5,254 nucleotides of DNA from Candidatus Aminicenantota bacterium (GTDB lineage: Bacteria; Acidobacteriota; Aminicenantia; UBA2199), in NCBI GenBank assembly GCA_030671465.1, contig DAOVIP010000164.1, positions 1-5,254 of the forward strand, in the 5' to 3' direction. Shown in pieces: positions 1-4,504 of the stretch; positions within the stretch are counted from its first letter, which is position 1; every line of letters begins with the position of its first letter. The notes beneath the pieces are model-generated. The model searched no databases and was not told where the DNA came from. It saw only the letters and a list, made by a program, of their open reading frames with translations. A program made the position numbers and the translations under genes.

Positions 1-60
1 ATGAGATTGGCTCAGGCCAAACTAGCGATCAAGACCCGGGTTATCCAACGGGATAAATAA
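1..60 (+). CDS. rplP: 50S ribosomal protein L16, C-terminal end (partial)
   Basis: The window opens inside a reading frame whose last 19 codons end at TAA (58-60). The residues RLAQAKLAIKTRVIQ match the usual L16 tail, in which a helix rich in Ala and Leu is followed by a basic KLPIKTK-like strand. L16 sits in the 50S subunit near the A-site tRNA elbow and is a late assembly protein. The gene order supports the call, because rplP directly precedes rpmC in the S10 operon of most bacteria. The 5' part lies outside the window, so length and start cannot be judged; the ATG at position 1 is most likely an internal Met codon. The TAA stop is part of the ribosome binding site of the next gene. Confidence 0.9.
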   Translation: MRLAQAKLAIKTRVIQRDK

Positions 61-64
61 GGAG
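59..64 (+). promoter_or_regulatory. Ribosome binding site that decides the rpmC start
   Basis: AAGGAG lies at 59-64 and shares two bases with the rplP stop codon. It is 8 nt from the ATG at 73 but only 2 nt from an in-frame TTG at 67. That spacing favours ATG 73. Confidence 0.85.
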
Positions 65-72
65 CATTGAGT

Positions 73-279
73 ATGAAAATAAAGGATATACGGTCAATGA
101 CTCGTGATGAAATCAATAACAAATTAGTGGAGTTACGTGACAAGCTATTCAAGCAGAAGATTCAGAAATCATTGGGCCAGTCCGATAACCCCCATAAACT
201 GGGAAATACCAGGCGTAATATTGCCCAATTATTAACCATTCTTTCTGAAAAGGGGTCCAACAATGAAAAACAATCCTGA
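73..279 (+). CDS. rpmC: 50S ribosomal protein L29
   Basis: This 68-residue protein is a normal length for L29. L29 is a small two-helix protein on the 50S surface beside the peptide exit tunnel, next to L23, where trigger factor and SRP dock. The N-terminal [13 protein letters not shown] resembles the family opening (MKxxELRxLSxEE). Helix 1 runs over about residues 11-36 with [19 protein letters not shown], followed by the typical turn with NPHKL (39-43) and helix 2 with [11 protein letters not shown] (47-57). The start is ATG 73, chosen over an in-frame TTG at 67 because of SD spacing and because family members begin with MK. The last 17 nt overlap rpsQ, so the short polar tail (about residues 60-68) is encoded by DNA that also carries the rpsQ start. 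Confidence 0.95.
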   Translation: MKIKDIRSMTRDEINNKLVELRDKLFKQKIQKSLGQSDNPHKLGNTRRNIAQLLTILSEKGSNNEKQS

Positions 280-574
280 AGAAACCAAACAAGTCAAAAC
301 AACCATGACCGGTATTGTCGTATCCGCCAATGCGGACAAAACCGTTTCGGTTGATGTGCAGAGGATATTCCGTCATCCCGTTTATAAGAAAATCGTCAGA
401 AAAAAGAAAAAATACCTTGCCCATGATGAGAAAAATCAGTGCAAGCCTGGAGATGTGGTTCGTATTCAACTGGTTCGACCGATCAGCAAACGGAAAAGAT
501 GGATGGTGCTGGATATTTTAAGAACGGTCCAGGGAAAAGAGGAATTGATTTTGGAAGATGAGGTAATAAAATGA
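263..574 (+). CDS. rpsQ: 30S ribosomal protein S17
   Basis: S17 is a primary 16S rRNA binder of the 5' domain, with an OB-fold. At 103 residues it is longer than the roughly 84 of E. coli S17: about 12 extra polar residues precede the core and an acidic tail (about 88-103, KEELILEDE) follows it. Core landmarks are [15 protein letters not shown] (16-30), [19 protein letters not shown] (38-56), NQC (58-60), PGD (62-64) and RPISKRKRW (72-80). The family motif normally has Glu, Gln or Lys three residues before the Pro of RPxS; here residue 70 is Leu. The start is ATG 263, with AGGGG at 251-255 and 7 nt spacing. The gene begins inside rpmC, and its TGA stop overlaps the rplN ATG as ATGA, which implies coupled translation. 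Confidence 0.96.
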   Translation: MKNNPEETKQVKTTMTGIVVSANADKTVSVDVQRIFRHPVYKKIVRKKKKYLAHDEKNQCKPGDVVRIQLVRPISKRKRWMVLDILRTVQGKEELILEDEVIK

Positions 575-939
575 TACAGATGCAAACCCGATTGAAGGTG
601 GCTGATAATTCCGGTGCCAAGGAAGTCATGTTTATCAGGGCTTTGGGCGGAGGTGTCGGTAAGATCGCCAGAGTGGGCGATATATTCATCGGAACGGTCA
701 AGGTTGCCGAACCCAATTCAAAAATAAGAAAAGGCGAGGTGATTCGGGGTGTGGTGGTCCGGACCCGCAAGGAAGTGAGACGGCGGGACGGCTCCTATAT
801 CAGATTTTCCGACAATGCCATGGTGGTCATTGACCGACAGGGCGAGCCCATTGGTACTCGGGTGTTTGGACCGGTTGCCCGGGAGTTGAGGGAGAAGCGT
901 TTCATGAAAATCATATCTTTGGCCCCCGAGGTGATTTAG
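571..939 (+). CDS. rplN: 50S ribosomal protein L14
   Basis: At 122 residues this is the standard length of L14. L14 lies at the subunit interface, forms bridges to 16S rRNA, and is the docking site of the silencing factor RsfS. It opens with the family hallmark [17 protein letters not shown] (1-17). The L14 signature is intact at about 60-86: GVVVRT, then RRDGS, then F at 79, N at 82 and VV at 85-86. The C-terminal end is nearly canonical, with [13 protein letters not shown] (95-107) and [12 protein letters not shown] (111-122). The Cys that often precedes the LGG turn is Phe here (21), and the turn reads [15 protein letters not shown]. The start is ATG 571, with GAGGT at 560-564 and 6 nt spacing; it overlaps the rpsQ stop. 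The TAG stop abuts the rplX ATG with no gap. Confidence 0.98.
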   Translation: MIQMQTRLKVADNSGAKEVMFIRALGGGVGKIARVGDIFIGTVKVAEPNSKIRKGEVIRGVVVRTRKEVRRRDGSYIRFSDNAMVVIDRQGEPIGTRVFGPVARELREKRFMKIISLAPEVI

Positions 940-1266
940 ATGAAGAAATTGAAATTGAAGAAAAGTGATCTGGTGGTAGTGGTGCGGGGCAAAAAGCAGG
1001 AAAGGGGAAAAACCGGGAAAATCCTGAGAATTTTGTCTGAAAAGAACCGGCTGGTGGTAGAAAAAATTCATATTGTAAAAGAGTATGTACGGCCCAATCC
1101 CCAAAAAAATATCAAGGGCGGTATCGTGGAAAAAGAGGGATCAATTCCCATGGCCAGCGTGATGTATTACTGTAAGGAATGTGAGCAGGGGATTCGGATC
1201 GGTTATAAAAATATCGGAGATAAAAAACAGCGAATATGCAAAAAATGTGAGACAGTGATTGATTAG
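940..1266 (+). CDS. rplX: 50S ribosomal protein L24, zinc-knuckle form
   Basis: L24 starts 50S assembly by binding the 5' part of 23S rRNA and sits at the exit tunnel rim. At 108 residues the length is normal. The N-terminal KOW segment (about 9-29) is present but altered: between the conserved Gly17 and the GKTGK stretch (23-27) it has KKQER where most L24 proteins have a KDK-like triplet, about two residues longer. VEKIHIVKEYVRP (40-52) corresponds to the family stretch VEGxNxxKxHxRP, with Gly and Asn replaced. The C-terminal half carries Cys78, Cys81, Cys100 and Cys103 (CKEC and CKKC), a four-Cys arrangement seen in many L24 proteins and probably zinc binding. The start is ATG 940, with GAGGTG at 928-933 inside rplN and 6 nt spacing. 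The TAG stop is part of the rplE SD. Confidence 0.97.
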   Translation: MKKLKLKKSDLVVVVRGKKQERGKTGKILRILSEKNRLVVEKIHIVKEYVRPNPQKNIKGGIVEKEGSIPMASVMYYCKECEQGIRIGYKNIGDKKQRICKKCETVID

Positions 1267-1274
1267 GAGAAAAA

Positions 1275-1820
1275 ATGACGAAGATGATCGATTTAAATGA
1301 AAAGTATAACAAAGAGATACGCCCAGAACTGAAAAAAAAGCTAAAACTGAAAAATATAATGATGGTTCCCCGTCTGGAAAAGATTGTGGTGAATTCGGGG
1401 GTTGGGGAAGCAACCCAGAATATCAAGGTGCTGGACAAAGTCATGGAAGAACTGGCAATCATAACCGGTCAAAAGCCGATAATCAGGAGGGCCAGAAAAT
1501 CCATTGCCCAGTTCAGGGTCAGGGAAGGGATGCCGATCGCTGCTTCCGTAACCCTGAGAGGCAAGCGGATGTATGAATTCTTTGAAAGAATGGTGGATAT
1601 CGTCATCCCCCGCATCAAGGACTTTCGGGGTTTGTCAAGCCGGTCTTTTGACGGGAGTGGGAATTATACCCTGGCCATGAAGGATCAGCTGGTTTTTCCT
1701 GAGATCAATTACAATAAGGTTGAGAGGACCAAAGGAATGTCTATTACGTTTGTGACCTCGGCAAAATCAAACGATCAGGGCTTGATACTATTAAAGCATC
1801 TGGGCATGCCTTTCGGATAA
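1275..1820 (+). CDS. rplE: 50S ribosomal protein L5
   Basis: L5 binds 5S rRNA in the central protuberance and contacts the P-site tRNA and the small-subunit head. At 181 residues the length is standard (about 179). Landmarks in order: PRLEKIVVNSGVGEA (32-46), ITGQKPIIRRARKSIAQFR (63-81), VTLRGKRMYEFFER (92-105), PRIKDFRGLSSRSFDGSGNY (112-131), QLVFPEI (138-144), KGMSI (153-157) and LLKHLGMPF (172-180). Two Gly positions common in the family are Ala here: residue 89 in the PIG-type segment before VTLRG, and residue 134 after GNYTL. The start is ATG 1275, with AGGAG at 1265-1269 and 5 nt spacing; a second in-frame ATG at 1284 is 14 nt from the SD and unlikely. In E. coli the S8 repressor binds the spc mRNA near this start, but I saw no comparable stem here. 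Confidence 0.98.
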   Translation: MTKMIDLNEKYNKEIRPELKKKLKLKNIMMVPRLEKIVVNSGVGEATQNIKVLDKVMEELAIITGQKPIIRRARKSIAQFRVREGMPIAASVTLRGKRMYEFFERMVDIVIPRIKDFRGLSSRSFDGSGNYTLAMKDQLVFPEINYNKVERTKGMSITFVTSAKSNDQGLILLKHLGMPFG

Positions 1821-1827
1821 AAGGAGG
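1821..1827 (+). promoter_or_regulatory. Strong ribosome binding site for the GTG start of rpsN
   Basis: AAGGAGG at 1821-1827 follows the rplE stop codon directly and is 5 nt from GTG 1833. It is one of the best SD matches in the window and supports the non-ATG start. Confidence 0.85.
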
Positions 1828-1832
1828 ACAAG

Positions 1833-2018
1833 GTGGCAAAGAAATCAACAATTGCAAAAGCCAACAAACCAAAGAAGTACAAGGTCAGACATAAAACCCG
1901 GTGTCGTATCTGTGGAAGACCAAGGGCCGTTTATAAGAAATTCGAATTGTGCCGGCTGTGTTTCAGAGAATTGTCATTAAAAGGAGAAATCCCAGGTGTC
2001 ACCAAAGCATCTTGGTAA
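1833..2018 (+). CDS. rpsN: 30S ribosomal protein S14, type Z (zinc-binding)
   Basis: S14 is a late-binding protein of the 30S head near the decoding-side surface. At 61 residues this is the short, zinc-type S14 (about 61 aa), not the roughly 90-101 residue zinc-free form of enterics. Four cysteines form the expected pair of CxxC motifs: Cys24/Cys27 (CRICGRPR) and Cys40/Cys43 (CRLCFREL). The protein ends with the near-invariant [11 protein letters not shown] (51-61). The start is GTG 1833, the only sensible start after the rplE stop, and it gives the family-like MAKKS opening. In many bacteria a zinc-free paralogue replaces this form under zinc limitation; whether this genome has one cannot be seen here. 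The TAA stop is fused to the SD of rpsH. Confidence 0.97.
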   Translation: MAKKSTIAKANKPKKYKVRHKTRCRICGRPRAVYKKFELCRLCFRELSLKGEIPGVTKASW

Positions 2019-2027
2019 GGAGTTGAG

Positions 2028-2423
2028 ATGAGTCATACTGATCCGATTGCTGATATGTTAACAAGAATAAGAAATGCCATAATGGTCGAAAAGAAAGATG
2101 TTACCATTCCTTTGTCAAAAATCAAGTTCGAGATTTCGAAAATCTTCAAGCGAGAGGGGTACATTTCCGATTTCAAAGTCGAAAAGGAATTCCCGGCAAA
2201 AATTTTTATTGATCTGAAATATGAAAGCAAAAACAAGAATGTTATTGAAGGTTTAAAGAAGATTTCAAAACCCGGTCTTCGGGTACATGCGGATATTGAC
2301 CATATTCCCGAGGTCTTGGGCGGATTGGGCCTGGCGATTTTATCCACTTCAAAGGGGTTAATGACCGGAAAGGAGTGCAAAAAAAATAGAATCGGTGGAG
2401 AAGTTTTATTATACATATGGTAG
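2028..2423 (+). CDS. rpsH: 30S ribosomal protein S8
   Basis: S8 binds helix 21 of 16S rRNA and organises the 30S platform; in E. coli it is also the translational repressor of the spc operon. At 131 residues the length is typical. Landmarks: DPIADMLTRIRNA (5-17), the basic helix KIKFEISKIFKREGYI (31-46), KPGLRVHADIDHIPEVLGGLG (81-101), the RNA-binding STSKG (106-110) and the terminal GGEVLLYIW (123-131). The start is ATG 2028, with AAGGAG at 2017-2022 overlapping the rpsN stop and 5 nt spacing. Near the 3' end lies a run of eight A (2379-2386) coding Lys-Lys-Asn, preceded by an SD-like AAAGGAG. The frame is intact across it and the downstream residues match the family, so there is no sign of a frameshift error. 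Confidence 0.98.
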   Translation: MSHTDPIADMLTRIRNAIMVEKKDVTIPLSKIKFEISKIFKREGYISDFKVEKEFPAKIFIDLKYESKNKNVIEGLKKISKPGLRVHADIDHIPEVLGGLGLAILSTSKGLMTGKECKKNRIGGEVLLYIW

Positions 2424-2427
2424 GAGG
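2421..2427 (+). promoter_or_regulatory. Ribosome binding site that decides the rplF start
   Basis: TAGGAGG combines the rpsH stop codon (2421-2423) with the SD of rplF. It is 4 nt from ATG 2432. The upstream in-frame ATG at 2417 lies before this SD and is therefore not a plausible start. Confidence 0.85.
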
Positions 2428-2431
2428 AACC

Positions 2432-2965
2432 ATGTCCAGATTGGCAGCAAAACCAATTGAATTTGAAAGTTCGGTATCAATCGAATTGGATAAAGACAAG
2501 TTGAAGGTAAAGGGTCCCAAGGGTGAGCTCATGGTGAGTATTAGAAAGGAAATTGAAGTCAAGGTTGAGGATAATAAAATCTTTGTGGATCGTAAACTGG
2601 ATTCCGATAAAGCATTTCATGGTTTGACCTGGAGTCTGATCAATAATGCGGTCATCGGGGTTACCCGGGGTTATTCTAAAAAACTGGAAATTGTGGGAAA
2701 GGGCTGGCGTTCGGCAGTCAAAGGAGATATTATTAATTTACAGGTTGGTCTGTCCCACCCGGTTGACTTCAAGTTGCCCGAAGGCGTGACCGCCTCACAG
2801 GAAAACCCTGGCAGTTTTACCCTTCATTCCCATGATAAACAGCTTCTGGGCCAGGTCTGCGCCAATATTCAGAAAATCAGGCCGGTGGAGCCCTATAAAC
2901 TAAAGGGAATCAGGCTTGAGGGCCAGTATTTAAGAAAGAAAGTGAGAAAGACAGTAGGAGTTTAA
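2432..2965 (+). CDS. rplF: 50S ribosomal protein L6
   Basis: L6 lies near the sarcin-ricin loop and the L7/L12 stalk base, where translational GTPases act. At 177 residues it matches the family (about 177-180). The start is ATG 2432, giving MSRLAAKPIEF, parallel to the usual MSRIGKKPI; the frame stays open to an ATG at 2417, but that one has no SD. The two repeated domains show KVKGPKGEL (25-33), HGLTWSLINNAVIGVTRGY (63-81) and KKLEIVGKGWR (83-93), then SHPVDFKLPEGV (108-119), DKQLLGQV (135-142) and RPVEPYKLKGIRLEG (150-164). The last stretch is the L6 signature, usually EPYKGKGI; here Leu157 replaces the Gly and Val152 replaces the second Pro. The C-terminal tail is basic. rplR follows after 4 nt. 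Confidence 0.97.
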   Translation: MSRLAAKPIEFESSVSIELDKDKLKVKGPKGELMVSIRKEIEVKVEDNKIFVDRKLDSDKAFHGLTWSLINNAVIGVTRGYSKKLEIVGKGWRSAVKGDIINLQVGLSHPVDFKLPEGVTASQENPGSFTLHSHDKQLLGQVCANIQKIRPVEPYKLKGIRLEGQYLRKKVRKTVGV

Positions 2966-2969
2966 TTAG

Positions 2970-3344
2970 ATGATAACACCCAAACATGTTTTAAAAAACA
3001 AGAGAAAGCAGAGAATCAGAAAATCCATCCGGAAAAAAATATCTGGTACTTCTGAGAGACCGAGGCTGGTAATTTTCAGAAGCAATAAGTATTTGTATGC
3101 CCAGGTTTATGATGATTCTAACAGAAAGATTCTGACTCACGTTTCCACCCTGGAAAAGGAAGTGAGTTCACAACTGAAAAGCCGGAAAGACCAGGAAGCC
3201 GCCAAGATAATGGGAAAAGTGATGGCTGAACGAATGAAAAAGAAAAAGATAAAATTCGTTGTTTTTGACCGGAATGTGTACGATTTCAAAGGTCGGGTCA
3301 AACATTTTGCGGATAGTGTCCGAAAGAACGGAATAAAATTTTAA
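2970..3344 (+). CDS. rplR: 50S ribosomal protein L18
   Basis: L18 binds 5S rRNA together with L5 and helps seat it in the central protuberance. At 124 residues the length is normal (about 117-125). A strongly basic N-terminal arm, about 2-23 ([15 protein letters not shown]), is followed by [25 protein letters not shown] (25-49), the family core. The C-terminal motif usually reads FDRGGYxYHGRVKALA; here it is [16 protein letters not shown] (99-114), so the Gly pair is Asn-Val and the His is Lys. It ends in the expected NGIKF. The start is ATG 2970, with AGGAG at 2956-2960 inside rplF and 9 nt spacing. The TAA stop forms part of the rpsE SD. Confidence 0.97.
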   Translation: MITPKHVLKNKRKQRIRKSIRKKISGTSERPRLVIFRSNKYLYAQVYDDSNRKILTHVSTLEKEVSSQLKSRKDQEAAKIMGKVMAERMKKKKIKFVVFDRNVYDFKGRVKHFADSVRKNGIKF

Positions 3345-3348
3345 GGAG
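3343..3348 (+). promoter_or_regulatory. Ribosome binding site for the GTG start of rpsE
   Basis: AAGGAG at 3343-3348 uses the last two bases of the rplR stop codon. It lies 6 nt before GTG 3355. No in-frame ATG occurs in the next several codons, so GTG is the start. Confidence 0.83.
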
Positions 3349-3354
3349 TCAACA

Positions 3355-3855
3355 GTGTTTAATGCAGATGAACTCGAAGTTTTATTAGAAGAAAAAGTGA
3401 TATCGATCAGAAGGGTTACCAAAGTCGTGAAAGGTGGAAAAAATCTCAGGTTTTCAGCCGCTGTAGTGGTTGGAGACAAGAATGGTAAAGTGGGCCTGGG
3501 TACCGGTAAAGCCCGGGAGGTTCCCCTCGCCATCAAGAAAGCCGTTAGCGATGCCAAGAAGAATTTGGTTGAAGTACCTATCATAAAGGATACCATACCA
3601 TACTATATCATTGGAGAATTCGGAAGTGCCCGAGTCGTTCTGAGGCCCGCTTCTCCGGGTACCGGGGTGATTGCCGGCGGATCGGTGAGGGTAGTGATGG
3701 AACTGGCCGGAATTCGTAATATCCTGACCAAGAGCTTGAAGAGCAAAAACACATTGACTGTGGCCAGGGCCACCATCTCCGGATTGCAATCTTTAAACGA
3801 TCCGGAATCCATAAAAGCGAAAAGAAATATCAGTGAGGAGGAACTATGGCAGTGA
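3355..3855 (+). CDS. rpsE: 30S ribosomal protein S5
   Basis: S5 sits at the back of the 30S subunit near helix 34 and the mRNA entry side; it affects decoding accuracy, and its loop 2 is the site of spectinomycin resistance changes. At 166 residues the length is typical. The N-terminal dsRNA-binding-like domain shows [24 protein letters not shown] (12-35), [21 protein letters not shown] (37-57) and [13 protein letters not shown] (59-71). The C-terminal domain shows [24 protein letters not shown] (97-120). The KGG of the spectinomycin loop (26-28) is present, so this loop looks wild type. The tail after about residue 148 is polar and variable. The start is GTG 3355. The last 10 nt overlap rpmD, whose SD (GAGGAGG, 3835-3841) lies inside this gene. 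Confidence 0.98.
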   Translation: MFNADELEVLLEEKVISIRRVTKVVKGGKNLRFSAAVVVGDKNGKVGLGTGKAREVPLAIKKAVSDAKKNLVEVPIIKDTIPYYIIGEFGSARVVLRPASPGTGVIAGGSVRVVMELAGIRNILTKSLKSKNTLTVARATISGLQSLNDPESIKAKRNISEEELWQ

Positions 3856-4052
3856 AGAAAAAGCAGTTCCCTCTTATTGAAATTACATTAACCAAGAGCC
3901 TGATCGGACGGACTAAAAAACAGCGGGCGGTGATTTCCGGACTGGGGTTGACAAAGATCAATTCCAAAGTGATCCGGGAAAAGAGGCCCGAAATTCTCGG
4001 AATGATCCAGAAAGTGGGTTTCATGCTTGAGGTTAAGGAGGTAAAGTCATGA
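3846..4052 (+). CDS. rpmD: 50S ribosomal protein L30
   Basis: L30 is a small 50S protein that several bacterial lineages have lost, so its presence is mildly informative. At 68 residues it is slightly longer than the usual 58-61, from a basic lead (MAVKKKQFP) and a short charged tail. The core [30 protein letters not shown] (13-42) is the L30 signature region: ITLVxSxIGRxxKxRxTxxxLGLxKxxxxV. It continues with [16 protein letters not shown] (48-63), matching the family ending IRGMIxKVxHLVxV. The start is ATG 3846, with AGGAGG at 3836-3841 and 4 nt spacing. The gene starts 10 nt before the rpsE stop and ends in an ATGA overlap with rplO. Confidence 0.96.
   Translation: MAVKKKQFPLIEITLTKSLIGRTKKQRAVISGLGLTKINSKVIREKRPEILGMIQKVGFMLEVKEVKS
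4035..4042 (+). promoter_or_regulatory. Near-perfect ribosome binding site for rplO
   Basis: AAGGAGGT at 4035-4042 is fully complementary to the conserved anti-SD end of 16S rRNA. It lies inside rpmD, 6 nt before ATG 4049. It is the longest SD match in the window and supports both the start and efficient re-initiation at the ATGA overlap. Confidence 0.88.
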
Positions 4053-4504
4053 TTACACTGGCAAACCTGAAACCGGCCAAGGGTGCGGTTAAAAAAAGGA
4101 AGCGAGTGGGAAGGGGTCCCGGATCCGGATTTGGAAAAACCGCTGGACGGGGAATGAATGGACAAAAATCCAGAAGCGGTTATTCACGTAAGCGGGCTTT
4201 TGAGGGCGGACAGATGCCCTTGGTCAGAAGAATTCCGAAACGAGGATTCACCAATAAATTCCGGACCGAATACAATATCGTTAATTTGGAGTCGATTGAA
4301 AAGATCGATCTGAAGGAAATCAAAGAAGAAGATTTTTTTGAAAAGCGATTGGCCCGGAACAAACGTTTGAAAATCAAGGTTCTTGGTAACGGGGATTTTT
4401 CCCGGAAGATAAAAATTCATGCCCACCGTTTTTCAAAGACTGCCTTGGAAAAAATTGAAAAGAGCGGAAGCAAAGCCATTATTATCGGAGGAAAGGATCA
4501 GTGA
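4049..4504 (+). CDS. rplO: 50S ribosomal protein L15
   Basis: L15 is an assembly protein of the 50S subunit with a long extended N-terminal arm that threads into 23S rRNA. At 151 residues the length is normal (about 144-150). The Gly- and basic-rich arm is clear: LANLKPAKGA (4-13), KKRKRVGRGPGSGFGKTAGRG (15-35), GQKSRSG (38-44), then FEGGQMPLVRRIPKRGF (51-67). The globular part has YNIVNLESIE (75-84), KIKVLGNGDFSRKIKIHAHRFSKTALEKIE (108-137) and a terminal strand AIIIGG. The usual HKG in the arm is MNG here (36-38). The start is ATG 4049, overlapping the rpmD stop. The TGA stop overlaps the secY GTG as GTGA, so SecY translation is probably coupled to this gene. Confidence 0.97.
   Translation: MITLANLKPAKGAVKKRKRVGRGPGSGFGKTAGRGMNGQKSRSGYSRKRAFEGGQMPLVRRIPKRGFTNKFRTEYNIVNLESIEKIDLKEIKEEDFFEKRLARNKRLKIKVLGNGDFSRKIKIHAHRFSKTALEKIEKSGSKAIIIGGKDQ
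4487..4491 (+). promoter_or_regulatory. Ribosome binding site for the GTG start of secY
   Basis: GGAGG at 4487-4491 lies inside rplO, 9 nt before GTG 4501. A second weaker purine tract (AAAGGA, 4492-4497) follows. The GTG overlaps the rplO stop codon as GTGA. The spacing is a little long, which may keep SecY output below that of the ribosomal proteins. Confidence 0.75.

Noticed and set aside
67..72. TTG at 67 as the start of rpmC, adding two residues
   Set aside because: It is only 2 nt from the SD, whereas ATG 73 is 8 nt away and gives the MK opening usual for L29.
718..1104. A 128-codon open frame on the - strand across rplN and rplX
   Set aside because: It is fully covered by two conserved genes on the + strand and rich in His and Phe, as expected of a reverse-strand shadow.
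1255..1325. Possible S8 autoregulatory site at the rplX/rplE junction, as in E. coli
   Set aside because: I looked for a stem resembling the 16S helix 21 site around the rplE start and found only short AT-rich palindromes (ATTTAAAT, ATCGAT). No convincing paired structure was seen, though folding software could revisit this.
1979..1998. An internal AAAAGGAG followed by GTG in rpsN, as a hidden start
   Set aside because: The GTG is out of frame and opens only 11 codons. The motif comes from Lys-Gly-Glu in the conserved end of S14.
2033..2416. A 127-codon open frame on the - strand opposite rpsH
   Set aside because: It lies wholly antisense to a clear S8 gene, has no SD that I could see, and its residues resemble no family I know. 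It is a shadow of the coding strand.
2417..2431. ATG 2417 as the start of rplF, adding five residues
   Set aside because: It precedes the SD at 2422-2427 and would replace the conserved MSR opening of L6.
3168..3596. A 142-codon open frame on the - strand across rplR and rpsE
   Set aside because: It is antisense to two confident ribosomal protein genes and the product is a low-complexity Ser/Phe/Thr-rich string, typical of reverse reading of Lys- and Glu-rich genes.
3948..3953. TTGACA, a perfect -35-like hexamer inside rpmD
   Set aside because: At a 17 nt spacing the -10 position reads GATCCG, not a TATAAT-like box. The hexamer arises from Leu-Thr-Lys codons of the conserved L30 core.
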